Shown one piece after another: positions 1-8,780 of a stretch of DNA of 64,000 nt. The stretch covers positions 61,782-125,781 of the forward strand of contig NZ_JMHT01000031.1 of assembly GCF_001905655.1 (NCBI RefSeq), written 5' to 3'. The notes under the pieces were generated by a model, which had not been told where the DNA came from, searched no databases, and saw nothing but the letters and a program-made list of their open reading frames with translations. This DNA is from Mycobacterium sp. ST-F2 (GTDB taxonomy: Bacteria; Actinomycetota; Actinomycetes; Mycobacteriales; Mycobacteriaceae). Numbering within the stretch: the stretch's first letter is position 1; the number at the start of each line of letters is the position of its first letter. A program made the position numbers and the translations under genes.

Positions 1-808
1 CCAACAGGAACGGCTGGTCGCGTTCATCGGCGGCGCTGTCGATCAGGTTGGCGGCCTCGGCGTCGGTGCGGGCCACGATGATTCCCGGCACGCCCATCAT
101 GTCGAGCTGGAAGCGTGCGGTGTTGAGTCGCTTGAGCTGTTCGTCCGACGGGACCAGCACCTTGCCGCCCTGGTGACCACACTTCTTGGTGCCGGGCCGC
201 TGGTCCTCGATGTGGTATCCGGGGACTCCGGACTCGACAAAACGGCGAATCAGGTTGCGTACGTGGGCATCTCCACCGTGGCCGGTGTCGGCGTCGGCGA
301 TGATGAACGGCCGGTAGTCGACGGCCGGAGTGGTCGCCCGCTGTTCGTCGGTCATCTGCAGCCGCAGGTACTGCTGATTGCGGTCCGCGGTCAACAGGGC
401 GCGCACCAGGCCGGCGGCCTCGTCGGGCACCTGGCTCAGCGGGTAGCTGGCCAGATCGGGCCCGGGGTCCTCACTGATCGAGCCCTTGGCCGAGGTGGCC
501 CAGCCGCCGAGGTAGATGCCTTCGATGCCGATCCGCTTCATCACCACGGCCTGGCCGGGGGAGTAGGGCCCGAACGTGGTGATGCTCTTCTTCTGCGCGA
601 ACAGTTCGCGCAGCCGCGGATAGAACGCTTCGGCGGCCTGGCGGGCCACCGGATAGTCGGACGGGATGGTGCCGCGCTGTTCGACGACCTGGCGCGCGGT
701 GTAGAGCCGCGTGATGCCGTCGAAACGGGGGCTGTCGAAATACTCCTGCACGGCAGCGACGTTCTGCTCGAACGACGTCGTGGCTGCTGCGGCGGTATCA
801 ATGGCCAT
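1..808 (-). CDS. aceA: Isocitrate lyase, ICL2 type (5' part; runs off the left edge)
   Basis: Cleaves isocitrate to succinate and glyoxylate, the first step of the cytosolic glyoxylate shunt used on fatty acids and acetate. About 269 N-terminal residues are in the window. They carry the signature KKCGH (in [10 protein letters not shown]) with the catalytic Cys, plus conserved stretches such as [10 protein letters not shown] and [10 protein letters not shown]. The spacing and N-terminal sequence resemble the long mycobacterial ICL2 (about 760 aa) rather than the 428-aa ICL1. The start is the ATG at 806-808; the 3' end lies beyond base 1. The symbol follows the mycobacterial aceA (icl2) family and the assignment to ICL2 rather than ICL1 is by N-terminal resemblance only. 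Confidence 0.93.
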   Translation of the reverse strand, partial: MAIDTAAAATTSFEQNVAAVQEYFDSPRFDGITRLYTARQVVEQRGTIPSDYPVARQAAEAFYPRLRELFAQKKSITTFGPYSPGQAVVMKRIGIEGIYLGGWATSAKGSISEDPGPDLASYPLSQVPDEAAGLVRALLTADRNQQYLRLQMTDEQRATTPAVDYRPFIIADADTGHGGDAHVRNLIRRFVESGVPGYHIEDQRPGTKKCGHQGGKVLVPSDEQLKRLNTARFQLDMMGVPGIIVARTDAEAANLIDSAADERDQPFLL

Positions 809-882
809 GGACGGCTCCTTGCTGAGCTTGTTTCCGATGAGCCCTCCGAGCCTATCGCTGCGGGGCGGCCGCGAATATGCGA

Positions 883-1278
883 TCAGACATTCACATCGAA
901 CCCGAGGTTCACGTCGCAGGCGGCCTGTCCGCCGCGGATACCCCAGTTCTCGAGGGCGCTCTCGCGCAGCAGGATCGTGATGTGGTCGGCCGGAATGTCG
1001 AAGGCGCCGAGGCGCTCGACGATCTCGCGGTACAGCGCGCGCTTGGCGTCCACCGAGCGGCCGGCGAAGCAGTCGATGGTCACCAAGGTGTACCGCTCGG
1101 GGTGTTCGAGATGCGGCGAGTACGAAACCCGGTGCGGCTCATGGACCAGCAGCCGGACATGCTTGTCGCCGACCGGTATCTGGAACGCGGCGACCAGCGC
1201 ATCGTGCACGGCGTCGATGATGGCGACCTCGTCGGCCCGGCTGTACTGACGGCGGACCTCGACCAGTGAACTCGGCAT
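883..1278 (-). CDS. Tautomerase family protein (MSAD/cis-CaaD-like)
   Basis: A 131-aa protein beginning Met-Pro-Ser-Ser. In the tautomerase superfamily Pro1, exposed after Met removal, is the catalytic base. For this reason I chose the ATG at 1276-1278 over a start five codons upstream. The pattern [22 protein letters not shown] and the later [13 protein letters not shown] resemble the Tautomerase_2 group, which includes malonate semialdehyde decarboxylase-like enzymes. The substrate cannot be read from the sequence. It lies between the aceA gene and the transporter/cyclase fusion on the same strand, with short gaps. Confidence 0.85.
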   Translation of the reverse strand: MPSSLVEVRRQYSRADEVAIIDAVHDALVAAFQIPVGDKHVRLLVHEPHRVSYSPHLEHPERYTLVTIDCFAGRSVDAKRALYREIVERLGAFDIPADHITILLRESALENWGIRGGQAACDVNLGFDVNV

Positions 1279-1306
1279 GGCGCTGATCGTCACACCCGCC
1301 GGCGGG

Positions 1307-2686
1307 TCAGCGCACCTGAATTTCCGCGTCGATGGCCGGTTCGAAGCGCACCCGGTACACCGCCGGCCAGTACTTTCCCGTGACCAGGAACTGCCCGTTG
1401 CCGGCTGCCCCGCCGAGATGCGCGATGCCGTTGAGTACCCCGGCCCCGCCGTGCCAGCCCGGCTCGCGCAGGCCGGTGGCGTACACGACGGCCGTGACGA
1501 CGCCGGTGGTGGCGTCGATCTCGATGATCTGGTCGGTGGGGAACACGTTGGCCCAGATCCGGTTGCCGGTGCAGTCGAGGCTGTTGAGCCCTGACACCGG
1601 AACCCCGTCGTAGGTCACGGCCATGGTCCCGGTTTCGCGCATGTCGTCGAGACCGTGGATGCGCAGCACGGAGGATCCGTCACTGCGGATCAGCCGGTCG
1701 CCGGCGCGGCACAGGCCCCAGCCCTGTCCGTCGAGGGGGACCTCGCGGAGCACGGACAGCGTGGCCTTGTCCCACTCGATCGCCACGCCGTTGTCGTAGG
1801 TCAGTTGCCACAGGTGTGTGCCGGCGTCGGCGATGCCCTCACCGAAGTAGTCCGGCGGCAGCGGCACGGTGCGGCGCAACTGGCCCGTGGTGGCATCGAT
1901 TTCGCGCAGTGCGGATTTCCCGGTGAGACCGGTGCTCTCGTAGAGCGTCGTGCCGTCGACGAACATGCCCTCGGTGTAGGCAGCGGGGTCGTGGTCCAAC
2001 TGTTGGAGGACCACAGGGCGGAGCTTGACCACCTGATCGGCAGCGGCAGTGGGGATTCCCGCCACCACGACCAGGAGCGCCCCGACCGCCGTCAGCGTCA
2101 CCGCGGTGATCGCTGCGGTGTGCTCCTGCACCCAGTGGCGCATCCGCTCCAGGCCCTTCTCGGCAAACCGGGACGCCACCAGATGGGCGATGATCGGCGC
2201 GGCGGTGGTGCATCCGGCGATCAGCACGAAATAGTTGATGGCGGTGGCCTTTTCGACAGGCTCGGTCAGTAGGGCATCGATGGCCACCCCACCGGCGATG
2301 CACGCCAGGATGAACTTCGGGTTTGCGACGGAGAACACGAACCCCGTGACACCGGTGACCACGGGTGACGCCGACTGCAGCCGGGTGAGCCAGCCCGTCG
2401 CCTGCGCATAGTGCTTGCGCCGCAACCACGCGACGACGCCGAGCCCGATCAGGAGGACACCGATGCCGAACTGCAATCGCGAACTGGTCGCGGCGGCGTG
2501 CGACCGACCGACCGGTGACACCAACACCACCGCGCTGATGACGAGCGTCATCCCGGCCAACCAGCCACCCAGGTACGTCAGACCGGTGCTTCGCGGCCGG
2601 TCCGAGTACAGCAGGAGCAGCACGGGCGGCAGCACGGCCATCGGGGACAGCGCCACGATGAGCGCGTCGGGGATCAACCACGTCAC
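1307..2686 (-). CDS. Fusion of GAP/LysE-like membrane domain with glutaminyl-peptide cyclotransferase domain
   Basis: A 459-aa protein with two unrelated parts in one frame. Residues 1-212 contain about six hydrophobic segments with the look of GAP (SfLAP)/LysE-type transporters (LSPMAVLPPVLLLLY near the N-terminus, VANPKFILACIAGG near 120-133). Residues about 216-459 are a bacterial/plant-type glutaminyl-peptide cyclotransferase beta-propeller (DHDPAAYTEGM, YFGEGIA, GWGLC, LNGIAHLGG, VTGKYWPAVY). This enzyme class makes N-terminal pyroglutamate, normally outside the membrane, so the join just after the last membrane segment suggests a tethered extracytoplasmic enzyme (inference). The start is the GTG at 2684-2686; the ribosome site is weak. 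The gene is divergent from the helicase. Confidence 0.8.
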   Translation of the reverse strand: MTWLIPDALIVALSPMAVLPPVLLLLYSDRPRSTGLTYLGGWLAGMTLVISAVVLVSPVGRSHAAATSSRLQFGIGVLLIGLGVVAWLRRKHYAQATGWLTRLQSASPVVTGVTGFVFSVANPKFILACIAGGVAIDALLTEPVEKATAINYFVLIAGCTTAAPIIAHLVASRFAEKGLERMRHWVQEHTAAITAVTLTAVGALLVVVAGIPTAAADQVVKLRPVVLQQLDHDPAAYTEGMFVDGTTLYESTGLTGKSALREIDATTGQLRRTVPLPPDYFGEGIADAGTHLWQLTYDNGVAIEWDKATLSVLREVPLDGQGWGLCRAGDRLIRSDGSSVLRIHGLDDMRETGTMAVTYDGVPVSGLNSLDCTGNRIWANVFPTDQIIEIDATTGVVTAVVYATGLREPGWHGGAGVLNGIAHLGGAAGNGQFLVTGKYWPAVYRVRFEPAIDAEIQVR

Positions 2687-2759
2687 GTTGCCATCTTGCC
2701 TGCGCGCACCCTGCCCGCCGCAGACGCGCGTCCGGTGATCGGGCAGGCTGGAGGCCACG

Positions 2760-5282
2760 ATGGAACTCTTGGACGACCCCGCCGACCTGTCCGCACTGCG
2801 CGCCACGGGCGCTGATCCCGACGAACTGCTGGCGTCGTTCGCCGCGTGGGCCGAGGCGGCGGGCACGACGCTGTATCCGGCGCAGGAGGAAGCGCTCATC
2901 GAACTGGTCAGCGGCGCCAACGTGGTGCTGGCGACACCCACCGGTTCCGGCAAGTCGCTGGTCGCCACGGGCGGGGTGTACTTCGCGCTGGCATTGAACC
3001 GGCGCAGCTACTACACCGCGCCGATCAAGGCCCTGGTCAGTGAGAAGTTCTTCGCGCTGTGCGACGTCTTCGGCGCCGCCAATGTCGGCATGCTCACCGG
3101 CGACGCGGCGGTCAACGCCGGAGCCCCGATCATCGCGTGCACGGCCGAGATCCTTGCGAACATCGCGCTTCGCGAAGGTGCCGACGCCGACATCGGCCTG
3201 GTGGTGATGGACGAGTTCCATTTCTACGGCGACCCCGACCGCGGCTGGGCCTGGCAGGTGCCGCTGCTCGAACTGCCGAAAGCCCAGTTCCTGTTGATGT
3301 CGGCGACGCTGGGCGACGTCACGGTTCTGCGCGAGGACCTGACCCGGCGCACCGGCCGCCCGACGGCGCTGGTGGCCGGTGCCGAGCGACCGGTGCCGCT
3401 GTTCTACAGCTACGCCACCACCGCGATGCACGAGACCATCGCGGACCTGTTGCAGACCAAGCAGTCGCCCATCTACGTCGTGCACTTCACCCAGGCCGCG
3501 GCGCTGGAGCGCGCGCAGGCGTTGATGAGCGTCAACGTGAGCACCAAGGAGGAGAAGGCGGCCATCGCCGATCACATCGGCGGTTTCCGCTTCACGACGG
3601 CGTTCGGCTCGACGCTGTCGCGGTTGGTCCGTCACGGCATCGGGGTACACCACGCCGGCATGCTGCCCAAGTACCGGCGGCTGGTGGAGCAGCTGGCCCA
3701 AGCGGGGTTGCTGAAGGTCATCTGCGGCACCGACACCCTCGGCGTGGGCATCAACGTGCCGATCCGCACCGTGGTGTTCTCGGCACTGTCGAAGTACGAC
3801 GGCACCCGCACCCGCCTGCTCAATGCCCGCGAGTTCCATCAGATCGCGGGCCGTGCCGGACGGGCCGGCTACGACACCGCGGGCACCGTCGTGGTCCAGG
3901 CCCCCGAGCACGAGGTGGAGAACCTCAAGCAGTTCGCCAAGGTCGCCGACGATCCCAAGAAGCGCCGAAAGCTGGTGCGCCGCAAGGCCCCCGAGGGCAT
4001 GGTGCCCTGGGGCGAAAACACGATGAACCGACTGGTCGAGGCGGCACCCGAGGCACTCACGAGCAACATGCGGGTGTCCACGGCCATGATCCTCGACGTC
4101 GTCGACCGTCCCGGTGATCCCTGCCTGGCCATGCGCCGGTTGCTCAGCGAGAATCACGAACCGCGCAAGCGGCAGTTGCGGCACATCCGCGAGGCAGTCG
4201 GTATCGCGCGTTCGCTGCTGCAGGCCGGGGTGCTGGAACGCCTGGCCGAACCCGAACCGGACGGGCGCCGGTACCGCCTCACCGTCGACCTGCCACCGGA
4301 CTTCGCCTTGAACCAGCCGCTGTCGACGTTCGCGCTGGCGGCCGTCGAGCTGCTCGACCCGGAGTCGGAAACGTTTGCGCGCGACGTGGTTTCGGTTATC
4401 GAGGCGACGCTCGAGGATCCCCGGCAGATCCTGGCCGCCCAGTTGAAGAAGGCCCGGGGCGAGGCCGTCGCCGCCATGAAGGCCGAGGGCATCGAGTACG
4501 ACGAGCGCATCGAACTGCTCGACGACATCACCTACCCGCGGCCGCTCGACGAACTGCTGACCCACTGCTTCGAGGTGTACTGCCGCAGCAATCCGTGGGC
4601 GGCCGACGGGCATCCGGCGCCGAAGTCTGTCGTGCGCGAGATGTGGGAGCAGGGACTGACGTTCAAGGAGTACGTCAGTGCCTACGGTCTGACCCGCACC
4701 GAGGGCGCGGTGCTGCGCTACCTGTCCGATGCGTTCAAGGCGCTGCGGTCCGGGGTGCCGGCCGCCGCCCGCACCGACGAGCTCACCGATATCGTCGAGT
4801 GGCTGGGTGAGCTTGTGCGCCAGGTGGATTCGAGCCTGCTCGACGAATGGGAGCAGTTGACCAGTGCCGATCAGGTCGACGAGGTGGCGGTCATGGCGCC
4901 GGTGCGGCCGCTGACCGGCAACGAGCGGGCGTTCACCGCGATGGTTCGCAACGCCCTGTTCCGGCGCGTGGAGTTGGTGGCCCGCCGCCGCTGGGACGAT
5001 CTCGGCGCCCTCGACGGGGGATCCGGGTGGACAGCGGAGCGCTGGGAAGCCGTGGGGGAGCAGTACTTTGACGAGCACGACGACATCGGCACCGGCGCGG
5101 ACGCCCGCGGGCCCGCCCTGCTGATCTTCGACCGCGCGCCAGGTGTCTGGCGCGTCCGCCAGATCCTGGACGATCCCGCCCGCGACCACGACTGGGGTAT
5201 CGACGTGGAGGTCGACCTGGCCGCGTCCGACGAGGACGGCGCGCCGGTGATCCGGGTGGTGGATGCCGGCATGCTGAGCTGA
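2760..5282 (+). CDS. DEAD/DEAH-box (Ski2-like) helicase with DUF3516-type C-terminus
   Basis: An 840-aa superfamily 2 helicase. Visible motifs: Walker A TPTGSGKS at residues 59-66, DEFH (DExH box) at 151-154, SAT at 181-183, and motif VI HQIAGRAGRAG at about 360-370. The long region after about residue 430 matches the architecture of actinobacterial DUF3516 RNA helicases. Likely role: ATP-driven remodelling of structured RNA in the cytoplasm, by family only; partners are not evident. The ATG at 2760 fits the first conserved helix. The gene is divergent from the transporter/cyclase fusion, with a 73-bp shared upstream region. Confidence 0.9.
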   Translation: MELLDDPADLSALRATGADPDELLASFAAWAEAAGTTLYPAQEEALIELVSGANVVLATPTGSGKSLVATGGVYFALALNRRSYYTAPIKALVSEKFFALCDVFGAANVGMLTGDAAVNAGAPIIACTAEILANIALREGADADIGLVVMDEFHFYGDPDRGWAWQVPLLELPKAQFLLMSATLGDVTVLREDLTRRTGRPTALVAGAERPVPLFYSYATTAMHETIADLLQTKQSPIYVVHFTQAAALERAQALMSVNVSTKEEKAAIADHIGGFRFTTAFGSTLSRLVRHGIGVHHAGMLPKYRRLVEQLAQAGLLKVICGTDTLGVGINVPIRTVVFSALSKYDGTRTRLLNAREFHQIAGRAGRAGYDTAGTVVVQAPEHEVENLKQFAKVADDPKKRRKLVRRKAPEGMVPWGENTMNRLVEAAPEALTSNMRVSTAMILDVVDRPGDPCLAMRRLLSENHEPRKRQLRHIREAVGIARSLLQAGVLERLAEPEPDGRRYRLTVDLPPDFALNQPLSTFALAAVELLDPESETFARDVVSVIEATLEDPRQILAAQLKKARGEAVAAMKAEGIEYDERIELLDDITYPRPLDELLTHCFEVYCRSNPWAADGHPAPKSVVREMWEQGLTFKEYVSAYGLTRTEGAVLRYLSDAFKALRSGVPAAARTDELTDIVEWLGELVRQVDSSLLDEWEQLTSADQVDEVAVMAPVRPLTGNERAFTAMVRNALFRRVELVARRRWDDLGALDGGSGWTAERWEAVGEQYFDEHDDIGTGADARGPALLIFDRAPGVWRVRQILDDPARDHDWGIDVEVDLAASDEDGAPVIRVVDAGMLS

Positions 5283-5304
5283 CTCGGCTGGCAAACTGAC
5301 CCGC

Positions 5305-6474
5305 ATGAGCGTCGCTGCCCCCGAGCCCGTGAGCGGAACCCGTGGGTTCCTGCCCGCGGTGGAGGGGCTGCGGGCCGCGGCGGCACTGGGTGTGGTGCTC
5401 ACGCATGTGGCATTGCAGACCGGCTACACCGACGGTGTCGTCGGCCGGTTGCTTGCCCGGTTCGACCTGTCGGTGGCCGTGTTCTTCGCGCTGTCGGGTT
5501 TTCTGCTGTGGCGGCGCCATGTCGCCGCGGCGCACGGGTTGCGGCCCGATCCCGAGGTGGCGCCGTACTACCGGTCACGGCTCGTCCGGATCATGCCGGC
5601 CTATCTGTTGACGGTGGTCGTGGTGCTGACCTTGCTGCCCGACGCACGCAGCGCGGACCGGGCGGTGTGGATCGCCAACCTGACCCTCACGCAGGTCTTC
5701 GTACCGAAGACGTTGATCGCCGGGCTGACGCAGATGTGGAGCCTCTCGGTCGAGATGGCGTTCTACCTTGTCCTACCTCTCCTGGCGCTCCTGGCCGCCA
5801 AATTGCCGCTGCGGCTGCGGGTTCCGGTGATCACGGGAGTAGCCCTGCTCAGTTTCGGCTGGGGGTACCTGCCGATTCCCGCGTACCACGGGGCCAATCC
5901 GCTGACGTGGTTGCCGGCCTACGCCTCATGGTTCGCGGTTGGGATGTTGTTGGCGGAGTGGATGTTCCGGCCCTACGGCTGGCTGCATCAGTTGGCCCGG
6001 CAACCGACCATGTTGATGATCGTCGCGGTCGCGGCGTTCCTGCTCGCGGCATCGCCGATCGCCATGCCCGCCGCACACCAGCACGCCACCCTCGGCCAGT
6101 TCATCGCGCGGACCGCACTTGGCGCCGTTGTCGCCGGCGCGCTTCTCGCGCCGCTGGTTCTGGATACCCCGGACACCCGGCACCGGGTGTTGGGCAGTGC
6201 GCCGATGGTGACGCTCGGCCGTTGGTCGTACGGCCTGTTCCTGTGGCACCTCGCTGCACTGGACATGGTGCTCGCCATGGTCGGCCAGACGGCGTTTCCG
6301 GGGGCGCTGCCGGTGGTGATGGTGCTGACGACGACGTTCGGGCTGGCGCTCGCGGCGGTCAGTTACGCGCTGCTCGAAGAACCATGCCGGCTGGCGTTGC
6401 GCCGCTGGGAAGGCCGGAGGCAACCTACAGTTGCAGGGTGCGATTCAAGCGCCAGGGACCGCTCGACCAGATGA
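5305..6474 (+). CDS. Acyltransferase 3 family integral membrane protein
   Basis: A 389-aa polytopic protein of the OafA/NolL (acyltransferase 3) family, which moves acyl groups onto cell-surface sugars or lipids. The N-terminal signature AVEGLRA (Arg at about 23) and the catalytic-type His at about 34 in VVLTHV are present, followed by FALSGFLLWRR and MWSLSVEMAFYLVLP, both typical. About ten hydrophobic segments follow. The acceptor is unknown. Its last codons overlap the next gene by ATGA, indicating translational coupling. Confidence 0.9.
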   Translation: MSVAAPEPVSGTRGFLPAVEGLRAAAALGVVLTHVALQTGYTDGVVGRLLARFDLSVAVFFALSGFLLWRRHVAAAHGLRPDPEVAPYYRSRLVRIMPAYLLTVVVVLTLLPDARSADRAVWIANLTLTQVFVPKTLIAGLTQMWSLSVEMAFYLVLPLLALLAAKLPLRLRVPVITGVALLSFGWGYLPIPAYHGANPLTWLPAYASWFAVGMLLAEWMFRPYGWLHQLARQPTMLMIVAVAAFLLAASPIAMPAAHQHATLGQFIARTALGAVVAGALLAPLVLDTPDTRHRVLGSAPMVTLGRWSYGLFLWHLAALDMVLAMVGQTAFPGALPVVMVLTTTFGLALAAVSYALLEEPCRLALRRWEGRRQPTVAGCDSSARDRSTR

Positions 6475-6938
6475 ACACTGCCGTGGCAGATCTCGAATTG
6501 CCGCCTGCGGTGTACAAGACCTGTCCTTGGGAGCCACGGGATCTCGTCGAGGAGGGCCTGCGGCAGTGGTTGCGGTGCTGCGGTGCGGCGATGCGAGACG
6601 GTCAGGTGATCGGTATGCCGTCGCACGCCGTCGATGAGGCCTGGCACGGCCTGATCCTGTGTACCGCAAGGTATTCGGCGTTCTGCGACGCGGCCTACGG
6701 TCAATTCCTGCACCATCACCCCGAGGGTGGCGCACCGGCCGGAGCCGCGGTCGAGCCCATGCACGAGCAGCTCCGGCGGACGGTGATCGCCTGGGAAAAG
6801 GTCGCCGGTCCCGACGAAGATTGCGTGCTCTGGGATCTGGACCAGCGCGTCGGCGTCGAGAACCCGTGGGGGATCGCTGCGGCGCGGGTCGACGAGATCC
6901 GATCGGCCTATCGCGCATTGCAGGTCCGAACGAGATGA
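6471..6938 (+). CDS. GRDP-like (glycine-rich domain-containing protein-like) small protein
   Basis: A 155-aa cytosolic-looking protein with no signal peptide. The stretch VDEAWHGLILCTARYSAFC followed by GQFLHHHP matches the conserved core of the GRDP-like/DUF1399 family (Asp-Glu-x-Trp-His and a Cys plus His cluster). The biochemical function of that family is not known in bacteria. The ATG at 6471 overlaps the acyltransferase stop codon, so the two are probably one transcript. Confidence 0.72.
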   Translation: MNTAVADLELPPAVYKTCPWEPRDLVEEGLRQWLRCCGAAMRDGQVIGMPSHAVDEAWHGLILCTARYSAFCDAAYGQFLHHHPEGGAPAGAAVEPMHEQLRRTVIAWEKVAGPDEDCVLWDLDQRVGVENPWGIAAARVDEIRSAYRALQVRTR

Positions 6939-6999
6939 CGGACCCCGTCGCACGCGATAGCCTGACCCGTTACGGACGCCGGAAAGGACGGACGAGCAT

Positions 7000-7602
7000 T
7001 TGAAGACCGAGCGACAGCGTTTCCAGCCGCCGGTGATCGTCGGCGGCATTCTGCTGGCCGGCGCACTCGCCACGGCCGGCGCGGCTGCGGCGGACCCCGC
7101 CACACCGACGACACCACCGCCCGGCCAGCCGGTCCTCGAGGCCGCAGGCGCTCCCAGCGGCCCCGCGGCCCCGCCGCCGATAGGTCCACCGACGGTGCCT
7201 GAGATCCAGAACCCGCAGTACGGTGCGGGCAACACACCGGGCCAATTCGGCTACATCCGGGACCTCTGGCACACGTTCCACAGCGGCAATCCGCTCGAAG
7301 AGCTCACCATGGTGCCCGAGGACGGCGGCGGCAGCGGAGTTCCGGCAGGTGCCGGGCCGGCCCCCAAACTGCCCCCGGGCTTCATCTCGCTGACGGATCC
7401 GGCGTCGTCGAACCCCATCGTCGACACCGGACCCAAGACCGGTGGACCCCCGCTGCCTCCGGGTTACTACCCGCTCAACGGCCCGCCACCGCCTGGGTAT
7501 TACGACCCCAAGCCGGGTTCGGCTCCGGTGACTCCGGTCCCCGGAGCTCCTGAGGCGCCACCGCCGCCGGCGTCCGGCTTCGTGCCCACCCCGTCGCACT
7601 GA
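7000..7602 (+). CDS. Secreted proline-rich protein
   Basis: A 200-aa protein starting at TTG, chosen because GGAAAGGACGG lies about eight bases upstream. Residues 13-31 form a hydrophobic signal segment ending in TAGAAAADP, so export is likely. The mature part is rich in Pro, Gly and Ala, with repeated PPGYYPLNGPPPPGYY-like motifs near residues 148-170. No catalytic motif is visible. It resembles the Pro-rich exported proteins common in mycobacterial envelopes; function unknown. Confidence 0.78.
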   Translation: MKTERQRFQPPVIVGGILLAGALATAGAAAADPATPTTPPPGQPVLEAAGAPSGPAAPPPIGPPTVPEIQNPQYGAGNTPGQFGYIRDLWHTFHSGNPLEELTMVPEDGGGSGVPAGAGPAPKLPPGFISLTDPASSNPIVDTGPKTGGPPLPPGYYPLNGPPPPGYYDPKPGSAPVTPVPGAPEAPPPPASGFVPTPSH

Positions 7603-7611
7603 GCGGTCGGC

Positions 7612-7639
7612 GTAATGTGATTACATACGCTAAGTAATC
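7612..7639. promoter_or_regulatory. Three alternating GTAAT/ATTAC half-sites (putative operator)
   Basis: GTAAT at 7612-7616 and ATTAC at 7620-7624 form an inverted repeat with a 3-base spacer. GATTAC at 7619-7624 and GTAATC at 7634-7639 form a second one with a 9-base spacer. This lies 22 bases before the chosen start of the next gene. The symmetry is direct observation; a regulator-binding role is inference. Confidence 0.4.
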
Positions 7640-7660
7640 GCAGTCGACGGGAGCATGTGC

Positions 7661-7936
7661 ATGACCTCGATCAAGAAGACCTTGTCTGCCGCAGCTGTCG
7701 CGGGCTCGCTCGCCGCGGCCGCGCTCGGCTTCGGGATGCCGTTGGCCGCCGCGCAGCCGCCGCCACCGGCGCCCGGGCTGGGCGAGGAGGTCCCGCCGTG
7801 GGCCCCGAAGAAGCCGGCTGAGGTCTGGGACGGTCAGCCCGTCGTGTGGACCTCAGCCTGGGGTGGCCGGTGGGGTGTCTGGATCAACGACGGCTTCATC
7901 CCGCTGACGTCGAACCCGGTCACCAACGGCGGTTGA
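7661..7936 (+). CDS. Small secreted Trp/Pro-rich protein (paralogue of the gene at 27875)
   Basis: A 91-aa protein with a signal peptide (SAAAVAGSLAAAALGFG, cleavage near AAAQP). The mature part is short: PPWAPKKP, then VVWTSAWGGRWGVW and GFIPL. The ATG at 7661 was preferred over one at 7655 because ACGGGAG at 7647-7653 gives correct spacing only for 7661. The tail pattern (PPWAP, VVW, RWG-x-W, FIP) recurs in the gene at 27875, so the two belong to one small exported family of unknown function. Confidence 0.75.
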   Translation: MTSIKKTLSAAAVAGSLAAAALGFGMPLAAAQPPPPAPGLGEEVPPWAPKKPAEVWDGQPVVWTSAWGGRWGVWINDGFIPLTSNPVTNGG

Positions 7937-7945
7937 CCGCTGCCG

Positions 7946-8629
7946 TCACCATCGCGCTGCGACGTTGGTGCCGATCTGGTTGGCGATCTGTACCGCCGTG
8001 TCCGCCGGATTGGCACTGCAGGTGTTGATGTCGATGATGACGTTGTTCTTGTGAGCCAAGGCGCGGCCGCACGCCCATCCGGGTGCGGCCGCTTCTTGTT
8101 GTGTGTAGAGTGCGCTGAGAGTGTCGTGCGCATTGGTGATCGGTCCGACGGACCATTGCGTCTGACTTTGGGTGTGCTCGTACTGCGTGCACGCCGGCCA
8201 CTGCTGCGCCGACGCGCTGAAGAACTCCTGTGCCTTGTCCTGCGTGGGGAACAGCACCACGGCCTGCTTCAGGTAGTGCGTGAACTTGTCTCCGTCGTTC
8301 ATGCTCTGCTCGCGCTCGGCCCAGAAGCCGCTGCCCGCGTACACGGCCGCCTCGGCCGCACCATCGATGACGAGGCATTCCGGCGGCGCCATCGTGCTGC
8401 TGTTGTCCGACATGGTCGTCTGCGCGTTGAGGACGGTCATCGCCGACGAACCCATGACCGCATTCACCTGGTCGGGGTTGAGCAGCAGCCCGTCGAGTTC
8501 GCGTTCGACCAGTGGCCGGGCCACCATCGGTGGGGTGCTGACCGGTACGGCCGTACCTGGGGTACTGCCACATCCGGCGGTCAGAGCACCAACCACGACA
8601 ACGGTGACCGTGGCGACTGAGCTGCGCAT
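7946..8629 (-). CDS. PknH-like sensor-domain lipoprotein
   Basis: A 227-aa lipoprotein: the hydrophobic leader ends in the lipobox LTAGC. The body matches the extracellular PknH_C sensor fold seen in LppH/LpqA-type proteins (DGLLLNPDQVNAVMGS near the start, conserved Cys such as PPECLVID and QWPACTQY that pair as disulfides in that family). No kinase domain is attached, so it is a stand-alone extracytoplasmic sensor or binding protein. Ligand unknown. Confidence 0.86.
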   Translation of the reverse strand: MRSSVATVTVVVVGALTAGCGSTPGTAVPVSTPPMVARPLVERELDGLLLNPDQVNAVMGSSAMTVLNAQTTMSDNSSTMAPPECLVIDGAAEAAVYAGSGFWAEREQSMNDGDKFTHYLKQAVVLFPTQDKAQEFFSASAQQWPACTQYEHTQSQTQWSVGPITNAHDTLSALYTQQEAAAPGWACGRALAHKNNVIIDINTCSANPADTAVQIANQIGTNVAARW

Positions 8630-8780
8630 ATGTCCTCCCGTCGCGGCAGCGGCGACCTCCTGATCAACATTCCTATTGTTGCGTCAATGGAGGCCGGGCC
8701 GCCTTTGCTCGACGGTGTTTCGCGGTAACGATGAACGATGTTCTTGATAACAGGTTCGCCGCGAAGCCGCAGCGTGAAGA

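Noticed and set aside
541..801. Short minus-strand frame overlapping isocitrate lyase
   Set aside because: It is a shifted frame of the aceA gene on the same strand; the aceA frame has full family similarity.
1839..5402. A 1187-codon open frame on the minus strand opposite the helicase
   Set aside because: It lacks recognisable motifs and overlaps a well-supported helicase throughout; high GC keeps the antisense frame free of stops.
5508..6470. Upstream extension of the GRDP-like gene through the acyltransferase
   Set aside because: The frame is open but overlaps the acyltransferase gene; similarity and the ATGA overlap place the start at 6471.
8064..8093. A 10-bp perfect inverted repeat (GCGGCCGCAC/GTGCGGCCGC)
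   Set aside because: It lies inside the PknH-sensor lipoprotein coding region and encodes ordinary residues (GWACGRAL), so it is likely a coding coincidence.
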